DNA from: Pohlia nutans
Taxonomy: Eukaryota > Streptophyta > Bryopsida > Bryales > Mniaceae
Direction: 5' to 3'
DNA length: 64,000 bases
Assembly (NCBI GenBank): GCA_022496805.1
Contig: CM040085.1
Location: 49,195,811 to 49,259,810, forward strand
The notes beneath the pieces are model-generated. The model saw only the letters and a list, made by a program, of their open reading frames with translations. It was not told the DNA's origin and did not search any database. A program made the translations under genes and the position numbers. Shown piece by piece: positions 1 to 10,506 of the stretch. The stretch's first letter is position 1. Every line of letters starts with the position of its first letter.

Positions 1-228
1 CCGTAGGGACGATGTGCGTGGTCGTTTACTACTGTTTCTACCCTCGTCTATTCCTCGCACGGTCGGGCTACGAGCTCGCTTGGCTAGTCGACGCTGTCGG
101 ACTACTCTCGGTTTCCTAAAACGTTTGCTAAGAATGCATAAGGCCAGAGCTGCAGCATAGCGGTCGGGAGGAGGAGGAGCTACGTAGAAAGCGGAAGAAG
201 CAAGAGGGGAGAGGAGGGCAGTGGCCAT
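1..228 (-). CDS. Third ORF of element A, partial
   Basis: An ATG at 228 (minus) in good context (CTCCATGG) opens a reading frame that stays open for 76 codons to the window edge. The N-terminus is hydrophobic and proline-rich (MATALLSPLASS, then APPPPDRY). It is followed by a strongly basic stretch rich in Arg and Lys. It lies after integrase and a block of tandem repeats. Element B has an ORF of the same style at the corresponding place (34196-34612): a hydrophobic start, then Arg-rich. I do not recognise a domain. It may be an accessory protein of this retrotransposon lineage, perhaps nuclear or nucleic-acid binding because of its charge. It is incomplete, and the similarity to the element B ORF is one of composition rather than a clean alignment. 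Confidence 0.45.
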   Translation of the reverse strand, partial: MATALLSPLASSAFYVAPPPPDRYAAALALCILSKRFRKPRVVRQRRLAKRARSPTVRGIDEGRNSSKRPRTSSLR

Positions 229-304
229 GGAGCTAAATACTTGAGCAACCGGCTTAGAATTGAAAATTGATGGGATAGGTTGGGACGGCAGCCATAAATG
301 TGGC

Positions 305-480
305 GGTTGTACTAGGGTTTGACCGGTCGGGTTGACCAACTGGGTCGACCAGTCGGGTTGACCAGTCAAATCGACTAGTCGGGTTGACCGGTCGGGTTGA
401 CCAACCAGATCGACTAGCCGGGTTGACCAGTCGGGTTGACCAACCAGGCCGACTAGTCGGGTCGCCCAGTCGAGTCGGCT
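305..480. repeat. Tandem GTCGGGTTGACC repeats in element A 3' region
   Basis: Degenerate direct repeats built on GGTCGGGTTGACC and CTAGTCGGGTTGACC recur about every 45 bases between the integrase remnant and the third ORF. The same GTCGACC/GTTGACC words occur once in the LTR of this family (around 7060-7090 and 36790-36815). Confidence 0.7.
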
Positions 481-559
481 GACGGATACTATCGCTAGAT
501 GGGTGGACTGGTGTTGATTTGGGTCGTCTTCGTTCTGGTCTAGTGTTGACCGGATCTCG

Positions 560-1450
560 GATTTGCTAGTGAGTGGGCTAGACAAGTCGGCTGAGATACG
601 ATCTTCGAGGACTTGGTAGGGTCTGAGTTTGTTGATGTTGACTACTACCGGGTCGGGGTCAAAATACTGAAGGCTGACTAGAAGAACAGTGTTGTTGGGG
701 AGCGTATACTGCACTCGATAGGGGCCGAACCATTTGCTGCGCAATTTACCAGCATCGACATTCGTACCTTTTCGGGTGCCAAAGGACGTAGTTGCCTACG
801 TTGTATAGAGTCGACCGGGTAAGGATTGTCTCATACAGAAACTGTGCTGTTTCCCGGGCGGTGTTTCCTCGGAGAGCTCTAGCCTCGACCCACTTGGTGG
901 CATAGTCGGTAGCCACCAAAATATATCGACAGGCTGTATGTCGGGTCTTCTTGACTGGACCAATAAAGTCGAGTCCCCATTTCATGAATGGTTCGGCTGG
1001 TAGTTGGGTGACGAGCTTTGAGGAGACTGTCTTAGGGAGGCCGCCTGTCATCTGGCATTCATAACACGTCTGGCAGTAACGAATAGTATCTTGGTGTAAA
1101 GTCGGCCACCAGTATCCAGCGTCTAGTATCTTTTTTACAGTGATGTCATGCGAAAAATGGCCTCCTGCATTGCCCTTGTGTAGTTCTTGGAGGATGGTGG
1201 TAGGCTGGCTACCGGTTAGGACCTGGCGAAGTTGGTGGTCCTTGCCGAGTCGGTACAGTTGGCCGTCGAGTATTTGGTATGGAATAATTTTGTGAGCTAT
1301 GCGCTTGCGAGCTTCCTTCGTCATGTAGGTTGGAAAGGTCCCGGTAGTCAAGTAGTCGACTATCGGGTGTAGCCAGTCGGGTTCAGTAGAAAAAAGCTGG
1401 GCGTCGACTGACTGGTCGGGTACGCCTATTGCTGGTTCTGCTCCCTCATT
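560..1450 (-). pseudogene. Integrase remnant of element A
   Basis: Translation of 1351-746 shows an HHCC zinc-binding region (HKGNAGGHF followed by CQTCYECQ) and the first catalytic Asp region (WGLDFIGP, then TDYATKWVE). After ETILTR the sequence jumps to a C-terminal segment (VLWHPK). The intact copy in element B has about 160 more residues there, including the second Asp and the Glu of the DD35E triad, so an internal deletion removed the active site. A frameshift near 770 then moves the remaining C-terminal part (SKWFGPYRVQY, VNINKLRPY) into another frame, readable to about 570. This is a nonfunctional relic. Confidence 0.85.
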
Positions 1451-3784
1451 TCATGATAATGCGTCGGCAACTCCATGTGTTTTACCTGGTTTATAAACCA
1501 CGGTAAAATCAAATTCGAGAAAAAGTAGTAGCCAGCGTGCCAGTCGACCCGATACCTGTGGTTTGTTGATCAGGTACTGGAGTGCCAAGTGGTCGACATA
1601 GAAAGTGAATTTGTTACCGAGTAGGTACTGTCGGAATTTGTTGATGGCGTAAACCATCGCGAGTGCTTCCTTCTCGGTTGTTGTTTAGTTCTTCTCCGCT
1701 TTGTTGAGTAGTCGGGAAGCATAGGCTATCGGCTGGTCGATATGGCCAGTCGGGTTCTGTGCCAACATGGCGCCGACTGCTATGTCGGATGCGTCCGTGT
1801 GGATGTGGAAGTCCAGGGACCAGTCGACCCCAATAAGAATCGGTGGAGTCTGGTATCGAGCCTTGATAGTCTGATACGCTGTCTCGCAGGCTGGTGTCCA
1901 GTCGAACGCTTCGCCTTTCCGAGTCAGTTTGGTGATGGGTTCCATAATGGCAGCATACTTTTTGATGAAGCATCGGTTGAACTGGGCTAGTCCGTTGAAC
2001 GTCTGAATCGCCTTAACGTCCTTCGGGGTCGGCATGTCGACTAGGGCCTGGATCTTCTTCGGATCTGGAAACTTGCCTTCTCTACCGATAATGTAGCCTA
2101 AAATCACACCAGAAGGAACATAGAAGATACATTTCTCTGGGTTGAGGCTTACCCCGTACTGTCGACATCGGTCGAAGACTAGTCTGAGTTTTGGTAGGTG
2201 GGAGTCGATGTCGCTGTAGACATTGAAATCGTCTAGGAACAGCTTCATGAAATTGCCCAGGTAGTCTTTGAAGATCTGATTGACGATGCGCTGGTAGGTA
2301 GGCGGGGCATTCTTCAATCCGAACGGCATAACGACCCATACATACGCACCCCATTCGGTAATGAAAGCAGTCTTTGGTCGGTCGGTCGGGTGGATCAGTA
2401 CTTGGTGGTAGTCTGAGAAGCAGTCGATGAAGGAATAGGCTTCATAGCCTATAACTGCGTCGAGTACCTCGTCCGTGAACGGGAGGGGGTACGGATCTTT
2501 CTTGGTGGCCGCATTCAGTTGACGGAAACCAACACATATGCGGAGTTTCCCATTCTTTTTGGGAACCACGACTATGGGTGATAGCCATGTAGCCTGGTCG
2601 ACTGGTGCTATGAATCCTGCCTTTAAGAGTCGTTCTAGGTCGTCTTTAACGGCTTGCGCATAATTCGGGTTCATGCGGTAGCGTGCCTGGTGGCTGGGGG
2701 AGATGGTTGGGTCGAGCTCGATTCGGTGAGTCGCTATGTGTTCCGGTATGCCTCGCAAATCTTCGTAAGAAAAGGCAAAGATATCGATGAACTCCTTAAA
2801 CAGGGTTTCGGCGCTGGCTCTGAGGCTAGGGCTCAGGTTGGAGTTTAACTTCAACAGCTTCGGGTCGGTAGGGGTACCGACATTGACCTGGTTGAGTCGA
2901 TCCTCCTCATTGTGGTTCCAATGGGCGATGTCCATGAAACGCAGCTTGTCTTGTATGGGTGTCTCGTCCACCAACATCGTACCCGGCGTATGCTGGATAT
3001 TCTGTTGAGTACTTGTAGGAAACGCAGTAGTCGGGTCGACTCTAGTCTGGTCGGCTGTCGACTCTGTGGCTATGAAATGCCAGTCGATTGTTCCCACTGT
3101 GTGAAGGGTCGGGTCGGAGGCCATCAAGATTTCCTCCTCCTCGTCTGTGATACCTTCGGCAAAGTTGTAGCAAACGAGTGCATGTGGTGTAACCGCCTCG
3201 TATCCTAATTGGCGATTGATCTTGACGGTCTTGACGGTGCCGTTGCCCATAATCTGAACCTCATTGTTGCCCCAGTCGTGTATGACTTTGGCGTGTCGGA
3301 GCCATGGTCGACCGAGTAGTAATCGGTAGTCCGACTTGACTGTCAAGCAATCGATGACGATAAGAGTAACGATGTAGGGAATGTCGTGAATATGAATTTT
3401 CACGTCCCTTATCAACCCTTTGGGCTTGGCTATGGTGCCGTTGGCCATCTTGAGGTTGAAAGGCGCGGGAGAGGGCTTGGAGAGTCCTAGTCGCCGGCGT
3501 TCGTCTTCGGTGATTACATTGACTCCGGATCCGCCATCAATTAGAACGTCGTCCACCATGTTCTTGCCAACTGAGACCGATATTACTAGCATATGTTTGT
3601 CGATCACGGCTGCAGCAGCTATTGTTACATCCTCCGTAGTCGAGCATCGTGACTCGGTAGTCGACCCTTGTCCGGGATGAGTTAGACGGTCCCTAACGAG
3701 AGTGTTGAGAGTCGGAGATAGCTGTAGTAAGTCTCGGATTGAGACCTGTAGTTTGTAGTCTTATAGCTCATCAAGGATCTGCTG
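1451..3784 (-). pseudogene. Protease-reverse transcriptase-RNase H of element A
   Basis: Domains in order: retropepsin-like protease with active site LIDGGSGVNVI (about residue 24 of the 3607-1685 frame), reverse transcriptase with WLSPIVVVPKKNGKLRIC, the MPFGLKNAPPTYQR motif and the catalytic FLDDFNVYSD motif, then RNase H starting at HIHTDASDIAVGAML. The frame is the same as gag, so the ancestral product was probably one Gag-Pol polyprotein. It is split by TAG 3785-3787, TAA 3761-3763, TAA 1685-1687 (Tyr in element B) and TGA 1451-1453 (Arg in element B). Between 1657 and 1451 the RNase H end is still readable (LLGNKFTFYVDHLALQYL). It cannot be translated whole. Confidence 0.9.
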
Positions 3785-6232
3785 CTAAATAGTACCGAAG
3801 GCGATGTTGTCCTGGTCGACCGGGGCTGAAGTCGGTTGGGTTGACTCCTCTCCAGGGGTGATCGTTTGCTGCGGTAATGCATCCGCGTCCCAGTCGAGTG
3901 AGGGTGAGCCCTCAATCAACTTTGGGTCTTTAGTGGAAGGCGTATTTTCCAACTCGACTTGGAGTTGGCGAACTTCCTGCATCATTTGATCACGGAGTAG
4001 TTCCTGGGTGGTCCAGTCGGTCGTCTCCGGAGGTTCGTCAGCAGTCGACTGCTCTGAGGTCGACTGGCTTCGGGTAATCGCTGCGACCGTCAGGACGCCA
4101 ACCGTAATGTTCGGTAGTTCTTCGATGATGACTGAAGACGGATTGGGCTTTTTCTCTACCTGTTGGCTAAGGAATTTGACGACCTTCGGATCCTTGAGCA
4201 TGGGACACATGTGGGCCGGATGGTCGAGGGTTTTGTAGAGAGAGCATGAGAATAGGCGTCGAGGTGTGCCATCTCTGGGCAGTCGACCTCTCGCTTCAGG
4301 TGTAGTCGACACTGGTGTGGCTGCTGCTACCGGGACTGTCACGTTTGCCGCTGCACGCCTTTTGCCAATCTCGCTCTCCGGGTTGAGCCAACAGTCACGT
4401 TCGGTATGGCCGGTCTTTTTGCATCTGGTGCAGAATACCTTCTTGGTATTTTCAGCGCGATCGGTAGTACTAGTCGAGTTGGGTTCTTTGGGTAGTCCAC
4501 TTTCTGCTAGCTTGGCCGACTTCTTGGCCTGGGCTAGTGTCGATCTGGGTAGTCCGACTGTGGCTACCTGCAAATACTTCAACGAACCAGCTCGGAAGTT
4601 GCTTAGTAAAAAATTATCAGCCGGATGGACCTCAAACTGGCTAGCCAGTTTCATCATCCGCTCGTAGTAGTCGTCAACCGACTCCTTCGCGTCTTGTTTA
4701 AGACTTCGGAAGCGTAGGTACGCCTGGTCGTCATTGTCGATCTCTTGGTATCGATGTTTGAAGGCATCAACTATGGAATGTAGGTCTTGGTGTGGGTATG
4801 ACGCTCGTTGGGTAGTAAACCAGTTGTAGTTACTGGCATCGACTAACGAGTTCCCAAATAATGCGATAGTAATCACCTCATCTGTTTTGCCATTCAAAGT
4901 AAGTGCATTGAGAAATCGATTTACATGAGTTATGGCACACTTACCTTCCTTGAAGGTAGGCATGACTACCGGTTTACCAGCAGTCGTTCGAGATGGGGCT
5001 GCTGCTGTCGGGTAGGAAGGTAGAGGTGGTATATGTACTACAGCAGTCGGGTATGGTATCGACCGGGGGTCGTTTATCGCACATTGGTCATTGTAGTGAC
5101 CGTACGAACCACAAGATGCACACAAGGGTAGTGTGGGTCGGTACTGCTGGGCGGTCGGTAGGATTTGAGGCTGAGGGACTATCGGTCGACTATAAGTGGG
5201 TTGTGGTAAAGGCATAGGTTGGGCCTGTATAAAAGATGGATGGTTTTGGTGAATGGGAATGCCTAGTGCGGGCTGGTTTTGATAACTAGGGGTAAGACCA
5301 GTTCTGGGTGTTGATACTCGAGGAGTCGTAGTTCTTGGTGTCGACTGGTCTAGGATCAGAATATTTGGCTCATGAGTGTGAGTCCGAATAGTCGGTAGTA
5401 TGGGTCGAGATGTTACTAGGTCATCGCCTCGGTTAGAGTGAAAGATTTCTCTAATCCTCATGGCTAAGTCGGTCTCAAAGTCGTCTGGGTTAGTCGGGTA
5501 TTGATTTTCGGGTACAGGTGTCTGAGGACGACTATTCATTTGACCAGGCGAACTATGTTCCCGGTAAAATGAAGGTAACTGGTCCGGTCGACTGGGCTGA
5601 GACTCCAAGTAGCCTTGTTCTAAAGTCGGGTCGTGGTTTGATAAGAGACATGCAAGTCGGGAGTCTAATTCTTCCCGACTACGACGTAATTGATTAATCT
5701 CTACCTGCCGTTGATGAGAAATGATAGTAGGGTCAGTCGTGTACCTTACCAGTCTGTGACGCGCACTGGCTGGTCGTTCCGATAGGTCCGGTGGATCTTG
5801 TGGTACTCGACGTGGAGAAGGCGGGTTGGACATCGCCTGTAGCGCCACAGTCGGGTGGGTATAATGTTGGGTTGAGGTATACCTAGTCGGTGGTATCTCC
5901 AGGGGTCGGGTCGGGAGATTCGCAATTCCGCGTCCCATTGGCACGGAAGTCTCATGGAAGATGGCACCTTCTAGGTTATCCATCATTCCTTGTGTGAATT
6001 CCCGGTAGTGTTGTAGTGACGAGTCGGTAGAGGTCGATGGTGCGACTTGTCGCCTCGTGTCGTATATTGGTCGGGTGTCCATTTCCTGGGTAGTATTTCG
6101 TACTACTGCTCGTGGACTCATTTCTGACTGCAAATTTCTCCATTCTCTGTAAAAACGAGGGTTAGTAAGCTGGTCGGTAGTCAGTTCGAGTGGCAAGGGT
6201 GAGCCGGTGGCACGTGTACGCGGTCCTGTCAT
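3785..6232 (-). CDS. Gag of element A
   Basis: An 815-codon frame starts at ATG 6232 and is open to TAG 3785. Residues 1-370 are Pro/Ser/Thr-rich and of low complexity. A CCHC zinc knuckle (CASCGSYGHYNDQC) lies at 371-384, the retrotransposon gag core at about 425-550 (FGNSLVDASNYNWF, FLLSNFRAGSLKYLQ), and a second knuckle (CTRCKKTGHTERDC) at 601-614. A third, near 665, has lost one Cys (CSLYKTLDHPAHMC); element B keeps it intact. Gag coats the RNA and builds the particle. The terminal stop is probably premature because the same frame continues into protease. Confidence 0.88.
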   Translation of the reverse strand: MTGPRTRATGSPLPLELTTDQLTNPRFYREWRNLQSEMSPRAVVRNTTQEMDTRPIYDTRRQVAPSTSTDSSLQHYREFTQGMMDNLEGAIFHETSVPMGRGIANLPTRPLEIPPTRYTSTQHYTHPTVALQAMSNPPSPRRVPQDPPDLSERPASARHRLVRYTTDPTIISHQRQVEINQLRRSREELDSRLACLLSNHDPTLEQGYLESQPSRPDQLPSFYREHSSPGQMNSRPQTPVPENQYPTNPDDFETDLAMRIREIFHSNRGDDLVTSRPILPTIRTHTHEPNILILDQSTPRTTTPRVSTPRTGLTPSYQNQPALGIPIHQNHPSFIQAQPMPLPQPTYSRPIVPQPQILPTAQQYRPTLPLCASCGSYGHYNDQCAINDPRSIPYPTAVVHIPPLPSYPTAAAPSRTTAGKPVVMPTFKEGKCAITHVNRFLNALTLNGKTDEVITIALFGNSLVDASNYNWFTTQRASYPHQDLHSIVDAFKHRYQEIDNDDQAYLRFRSLKQDAKESVDDYYERMMKLASQFEVHPADNFLLSNFRAGSLKYLQVATVGLPRSTLAQAKKSAKLAESGLPKEPNSTSTTDRAENTKKVFCTRCKKTGHTERDCWLNPESEIGKRRAAANVTVPVAAATPVSTTPEARGRLPRDGTPRRLFSCSLYKTLDHPAHMCPMLKDPKVVKFLSQQVEKKPNPSSVIIEELPNITVGVLTVAAITRSQSTSEQSTADEPPETTDWTTQELLRDQMMQEVRQLQVELENTPSTKDPKLIEGSPSLDWDADALPQQTITPGEESTQPTSAPVDQDNIAFGTI

Positions 6233-6612
6233 AGTAGTGACGTGGCAGTTTTTTAGATCTAGATCTGAATCTGGATCTAGATCTGGACTTGTAGGAGTCG
6301 GGTTCTGAGATCTGGTTGGCTAGCCTTTTGTGTGGGTTTAGTCGGTTGCACTTTTGGTACCGTAAACCTCTTCCACAGACTGCTCTTACAGATTCCTAGT
6401 CAGAAGCATTATCGACTGATCCCTACGCTGGCCGACTGTCACATATGGATCGTTGAGGCGTTTTTTGAATGTAACCGTACCCTATAGCTTGCTTAGAACT
6501 GCCCAATTTTTGTGTAGGAAGCAGATTACTGCTGTTTCCCAGGGACGTAAAAGCGTCTAGCGATAGCCGACCGGACCGACTACTGGCTAGACGTACAGGA
6601 AGGCTGGTTTCT

Positions 6613-6636
6613 GAGCTGAACTTTGCATGGTCGCCA
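6613..6636 (-). other. Primer-binding site of element A
   Basis: Two bases after the LTR end the minus strand reads TGGCGACCATGCAAAGTTCA, the expected position of the tRNA primer site. The first ten bases TGGCGACCAT are shared with element B (27989) and, with one change, element C (TGACGACCAT, 37221). I have not assigned the tRNA. Confidence 0.65.
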
Positions 6637-6638
6637 AA

Positions 6639-7203
6639 TGTTAAGGGGGTTTTTCTAGGAACCGACCTTAAACGAATGAGACTACTCCTCACAAGACTGC
6701 TCTACGCTAGACTAGTTACTAGAGATTGAGGGGAGTAGTAAGAGGTTGCTACAAAGGAGAACGTACTGTCGACTAGGAAAAAACACCAGTATGCTAGAAA
6801 GTCGACTCCTGCATACCCACAGACCACTGCAACTAATCAAGATACAACCACAAAAAACGATACAAGATCAAGAAACAGCAGTAGTCCAACAGCAGTAGTC
6901 TAACATACTAGTGCGCACAAGAAGAGTTTAAGACAAGAGCGAAGTACAACTGAGGCTACCAAGAAGATGTACAAAATGTATAGCAACCCCTCTTACAACG
7001 AGAGGGAGAGTACATATAGGAGACTGGTCTGACAGTGTGTCAGACTGGTCTGATAGTGTGTCAGATTGGTCGACCGGAAAAGTCGGGTCGACCAGTCTGT
7101 ACCAGCCTGTACTACTCAGTATCACCTGCCGGGTCTATACATGCTGGGTATAGACTAGCCTAGATTTAGCCTAAGGGAATATCTACCAAATATTCGGTTA
7201 ACA
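6639..7203 (-). repeat. 5' LTR of element A
   Basis: It starts TGTTAACCGAATATTTGG and ends CCCCTTAACA on the minus strand, so it has TGTTAA/TTAACA terminal inverted repeats. It aligns over its length with the LTR at 36673-37218 on the plus strand. It contains a 20-bp direct duplication of a CTGACACACTGTCAGAC word (about 7028-7068). The base block TACCA follows at 7204-7208 as a candidate target duplication; the other end is outside the window. Confidence 0.88.
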
Positions 7204-7588
7204 TACCATTACCACAATACTCAAGCTCCCGTCCGGTACCACCGAGACGATCAACAAAAATCCCAACCCCGCGACTTACGACACATGGACCGGTACTACC
7301 GGATCCATCCTCACCCACCGGTTCAATAGCGACGGATGGAGCGTCTCCCAAGGACCAGTCGCCCTACAAGCTCGGAAGTACGGGATTCTCCAAGGAATCT
7401 ACTTCAAGCGGAAGCAGACGTATACGTCCCACAACTGCTTTCTCCTACTTATGACGGTAGACGACATCACGACCAACGGTACCGGTACTTGGGATTGGAG
7501 CCACATGCTGCTCCGACATCTCCTGTCCGAGATCGACACGATTCAGAAAGGTAAATCCACTCTGTGTTACTCAGCAGAGGTCTAGTAT

Positions 7589-9114
7589 ATGCTCATTCGA
7601 GGGTTAGAATTGAACCCAGCACCATCCAACCCCGCCGCAACAGTTCCCATTCCAACAACAACACCACCGCCCACGACACGCCGCACTTCATTACCGGGTA
7701 CAGCCATCCGGACCTCCCCCTCTACTCGGCAGATATCTCTGCCTCTCCCGACTCCTACCGAGCCCACCACGGAACCCGGCATCTACACTCAACTCCGCAG
7801 TCCACAGCAACAAGCTACCGGATCCTCAGCGAAACGAAAGGTCGGCCCACATACTTTCGACATGGCCAACGAAGCATTACGCGAATTCGGTAGAGGACAA
7901 CCTGGACCACGAAGAACGGGACCCAGCACGCATGGAGGCGATTCATCCTCCACAAAGTCCCCACCCCAACTAATGCCACCACCACAGAACCTGCCGCCAA
8001 CACCACCAAGCACTACCGAAAAGAGCCCCGAACTTCGGATCATATCCGAAATACCACCGAACAACCCCCGGGTCCTACACAGCAACTCTTTCCGACACTA
8101 CCAAACCCCGGTACCCTCCCGACCAGCATCACTCGGACAACCGGCATCCAAGTTCCACCGAGTTTCGCAGCACCAAACCCATCCTCAACCACTCCCACGA
8201 CACAACTATCGGACGCCAGAATGTTGGCCTCGTTCTACAGCCTCCCTCGCGACCTCGAGCAGAACGTTAGCCTCATGCGTCGCACTACAGGTAATCTCTC
8301 GGAGGTCCTTACCCAGGTAGAAACTCAAGTCCTAGCACTCCGGGTGAATGCAGAACGGGAGGAACACCAACGACACCTCGACGCCGCGCGCAAACGGATT
8401 ACTGATTTAGAGGCGTAACTCGCCACCACATCCAAAACCCTTTGCCAAAACACTTCCAACCTCACCCGAATTCGGAGCGAACGAGACCGCTACCGCACCA
8501 AATTGGTTACCGCTACCACACAACTTTAGGAGAACCAGACTCTACTGACGGTAGCAACAGGAGAACGCGACCGGCTCAACACCGAGAGGACCAAGGCCAA
8601 TGTCACCATCGAAACTCTTCAAAAGGACATCCAGGCAGCCATGGCTAAGAACGCAAGACTTTCCATGGAGATTGAAGCAACACTTCCCGAGTACGAAAAA
8701 GTCAAGGACAAAGGGGAGCAATACGCGGTGGCGCTAGCAAGAACATACAACCTGCTCCAACGCTACCGGGAGGCGTTTCCTACTTGGGAGGACGACAACC
8801 CCGTTCCATCACCAACGCGATCGACCGATACCAACATCCTCGATCGCCCGGTACCAACAACCTCAGGAAAAGGACCACTCCAGGCCCCTCCCCTACCCAC
8901 CGAAGGATTCGACTCTCTGTTTGACAACTCCTACCAGGGTAACCTTCTCAGCCCAGCTGCAGCTCAGCAAGGCAACACATGCCCGGAATCCGAAGGCACA
9001 CCTGCAGCACCACACCACACTACTCCACAAACCGAGCGTACTACCGAGTCTAAGGATACCATGCCGCCAACACAACGAAGCACCCGTCGTCTTCACCATG
9101 TAACCGACGACTAG
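7589..9114 (+). pseudogene. Coiled-coil ORF of the family B 3' region, broken
   Basis: The first part (7589-8200) is Pro/Ser/Thr-rich without a recognised domain. After a frame change near 8200 the frame that begins at ATG 8221 encodes a long heptad-like segment (LEQNVSLMRRTTGNLSEVL, AEREEHQRHLDAARKRI). It continues through TAA 8416-8418 and TAG 8527-8529 to 9114. It reads as about 300 codons of coiled coil with a Ser/Thr/Pro tail. It lies directly before the polypurine tract, so it is an ORF between integrase and 3' LTR, as seen in Tat-like elements. Both stops could come from CAA or CAG. Function unknown; a structural or particle-associated role is only a guess. Confidence 0.5.
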
Positions 9115-9171
9115 GTTTATTAGACAAAATCTCCTCAAACTGTATTTTTACAAGTTCCAGGAATGAACTTG

Positions 9172-9188
9172 GTTTAGAGGGGGGATAG
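9172..9188 (+). other. Polypurine tract before 3' LTR
   Basis: TTTAGAGGGGGGATAG directly precedes the LTR start TGTTAAC at 9189, the usual site for plus-strand priming. Confidence 0.7.
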
Positions 9189-9617
9189 TGTTAACGGTAA
9201 ATTAGGAGCTATCGGTAGGTCTACCGATCTGAGTTTTTACTCCAATAATTTTTCAAGTTACCATAGAAGTAGATCTAGGGAAATACTTTTTTACCGATCT
9301 GACCTAACTGTCAGATCTGGTTGTACTGATGTATATAAGCAATGGAGCCAAACTCATTGGCACAGCTCATTTTTTGAGATATATGATTACCTTGTCCCAA
9401 TTCTTCTCCTTTGCGATTTTGTTTACCGAGTAGTTCTTTCCTGATATTCTAGATTGATGATTCCAGTTTGAATACGTTGTTTTGAGGAATTACCGAACTC
9501 GTACCGGTAATCCCTTGTCCTTAGTATTTCCAAGTTTTCTGAGTTCTATTCTCCTTGGTAGTTTTTACTCTTCCCGCTAGTGACTACCGAGTAGTCATTT
9601 ACAAGAAGGGGCTACCA
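9189..9617 (+). repeat. 3' LTR of the family B element
   Basis: It starts TGTTAACGGTAAATTAGG and ends GGGGCTACCA. It aligns with 27574-27986 almost throughout (shared GGTCTACCG, ATCTGGTTGTACT and CACTCATTGGCACA-like words). A TATA box (TATATAAG, 9332-9339) marks the likely LTR promoter. Confidence 0.85.
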
Positions 9618-10303
9618 AAGGCGCGGACAGTGAAGTGGAGGATGGCGAAAGTTTGCACTTACAAGATACACCTGAGAGAGGAGGGAGACTCTTGGATTCA
9701 AATGATGGAGAAGATGCTTTAGAGGATGAGTCTTCTGACCCTAAGAAGTCATCAGACGTAAATGATGAGCCATTAGTCTCGAAGCACATCAACAATTTGG
9801 CGAAGGAGACCGAGGAGCATTTTGACATGAACGAGGAGCGTATTGTAGGACGAGAACTACCAATTAGAGTTGTCAGGGTAGATGCTACATTCCAGAGTGC
9901 TCCGTCTGGTATTTGTGATGTTCCAGAAATACGAGAAGAACCTATGGAGGCAGCAACTTCGTTTCCAGATGTAATTGTTGCACCGAGCTTAGTCGTGCTA
10001 CTTTTGCATGGAATGACTATTGAGTCGGAGTCTACGATGCCATCATTTGCATGGGCCTTGGTAGATCATCATTTGACGCTTGGAGTTGACGGATTGTACC
10101 ATGACCTTGAGGGAGTGAAGTATCGTCGTTTGGGTGTAGAGAGGGTAACTACACATATGAGCAAGTCGCCTTCATTTTAGAAGGTGACTTGAACACGGGT
10201 AGCATTCATTCTCCGGTGACGGAAGCCATGGTTACTAGAGCATTAGATTATGTTGATCCTCGGACCCCTTCAGAGATTAGAGCACTACTCGGGGAGCTTT
10301 AGT
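9618..10303 (+). pseudogene. Coding fragment interrupted by the LTR element, unrecognised
   Basis: A frame is open directly from the LTR border, with no ATG, to 10180. It encodes an acidic segment (NDGEDALEDESSDPKKSSD) followed by a more ordered part. Near 10145 it must change frame, or skip a short stretch, to continue as YEQVAFILEGDLNTGSIH and end at TAG 10303 (RALLGEL). Codon use is AT-richer than in the retroelements. The absence of a start at the LTR border suggests that a retrotransposon landed inside the coding region and the 5' half lies beyond the nested elements. I recognise no family. Confidence 0.4.
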
Positions 10304-10468
10304 TGGAGAGCAAAACATGAGAGGAAGTAGAAACTCAGTCCTTTCCAGTGATTGTTGAGACTGAAGAGATGGAAAAATACTCAAGGGTTTAGATTGGAAA
10401 AGTACGCAAGGGGGATCCCTTTGATGTAGTAGGATTGTGCAAATATTATTTACTTTGTAGTGCGTGCC

Positions 10469-10506
<38 letters not shown>

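Larger units (their letters stand above)
1..7203 (-). mobile_element. Ty3/gypsy LTR retrotransposon A (left part outside the window)
   Basis: The order read on the minus strand is 5' LTR (7203-6639), primer-binding site, gag, protease-RT-RNase H, integrase remnant, tandem repeats and a third ORF that leaves the window. The 3' LTR is not inside the window. The order PR-RT-RH-IN places it in Ty3/gypsy. The LTR-PBS junction (ACATTTGGCGACC) and an ORF after integrase resemble plant Tat-type elements, but the lineage is inferred. The element is dead: in-frame stops at 3785, 3761, 1685 and 1451, a deletion inside integrase and a frameshift near 770. It is inserted in the 3' part of another Ty3 element that starts again at 7204. 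Confidence 0.9.
7204..9617 (+). mobile_element. 3' part of a second Ty3-type element (family B)
   Basis: What remains is a broken 3' ORF, a polypurine tract and a 3' LTR (9189-9617) that matches the LTR of element B at 27574. Everything upstream of 7204 has been displaced by the insertion of element A, so this is the older host element of a nested pair. Confidence 0.75.
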
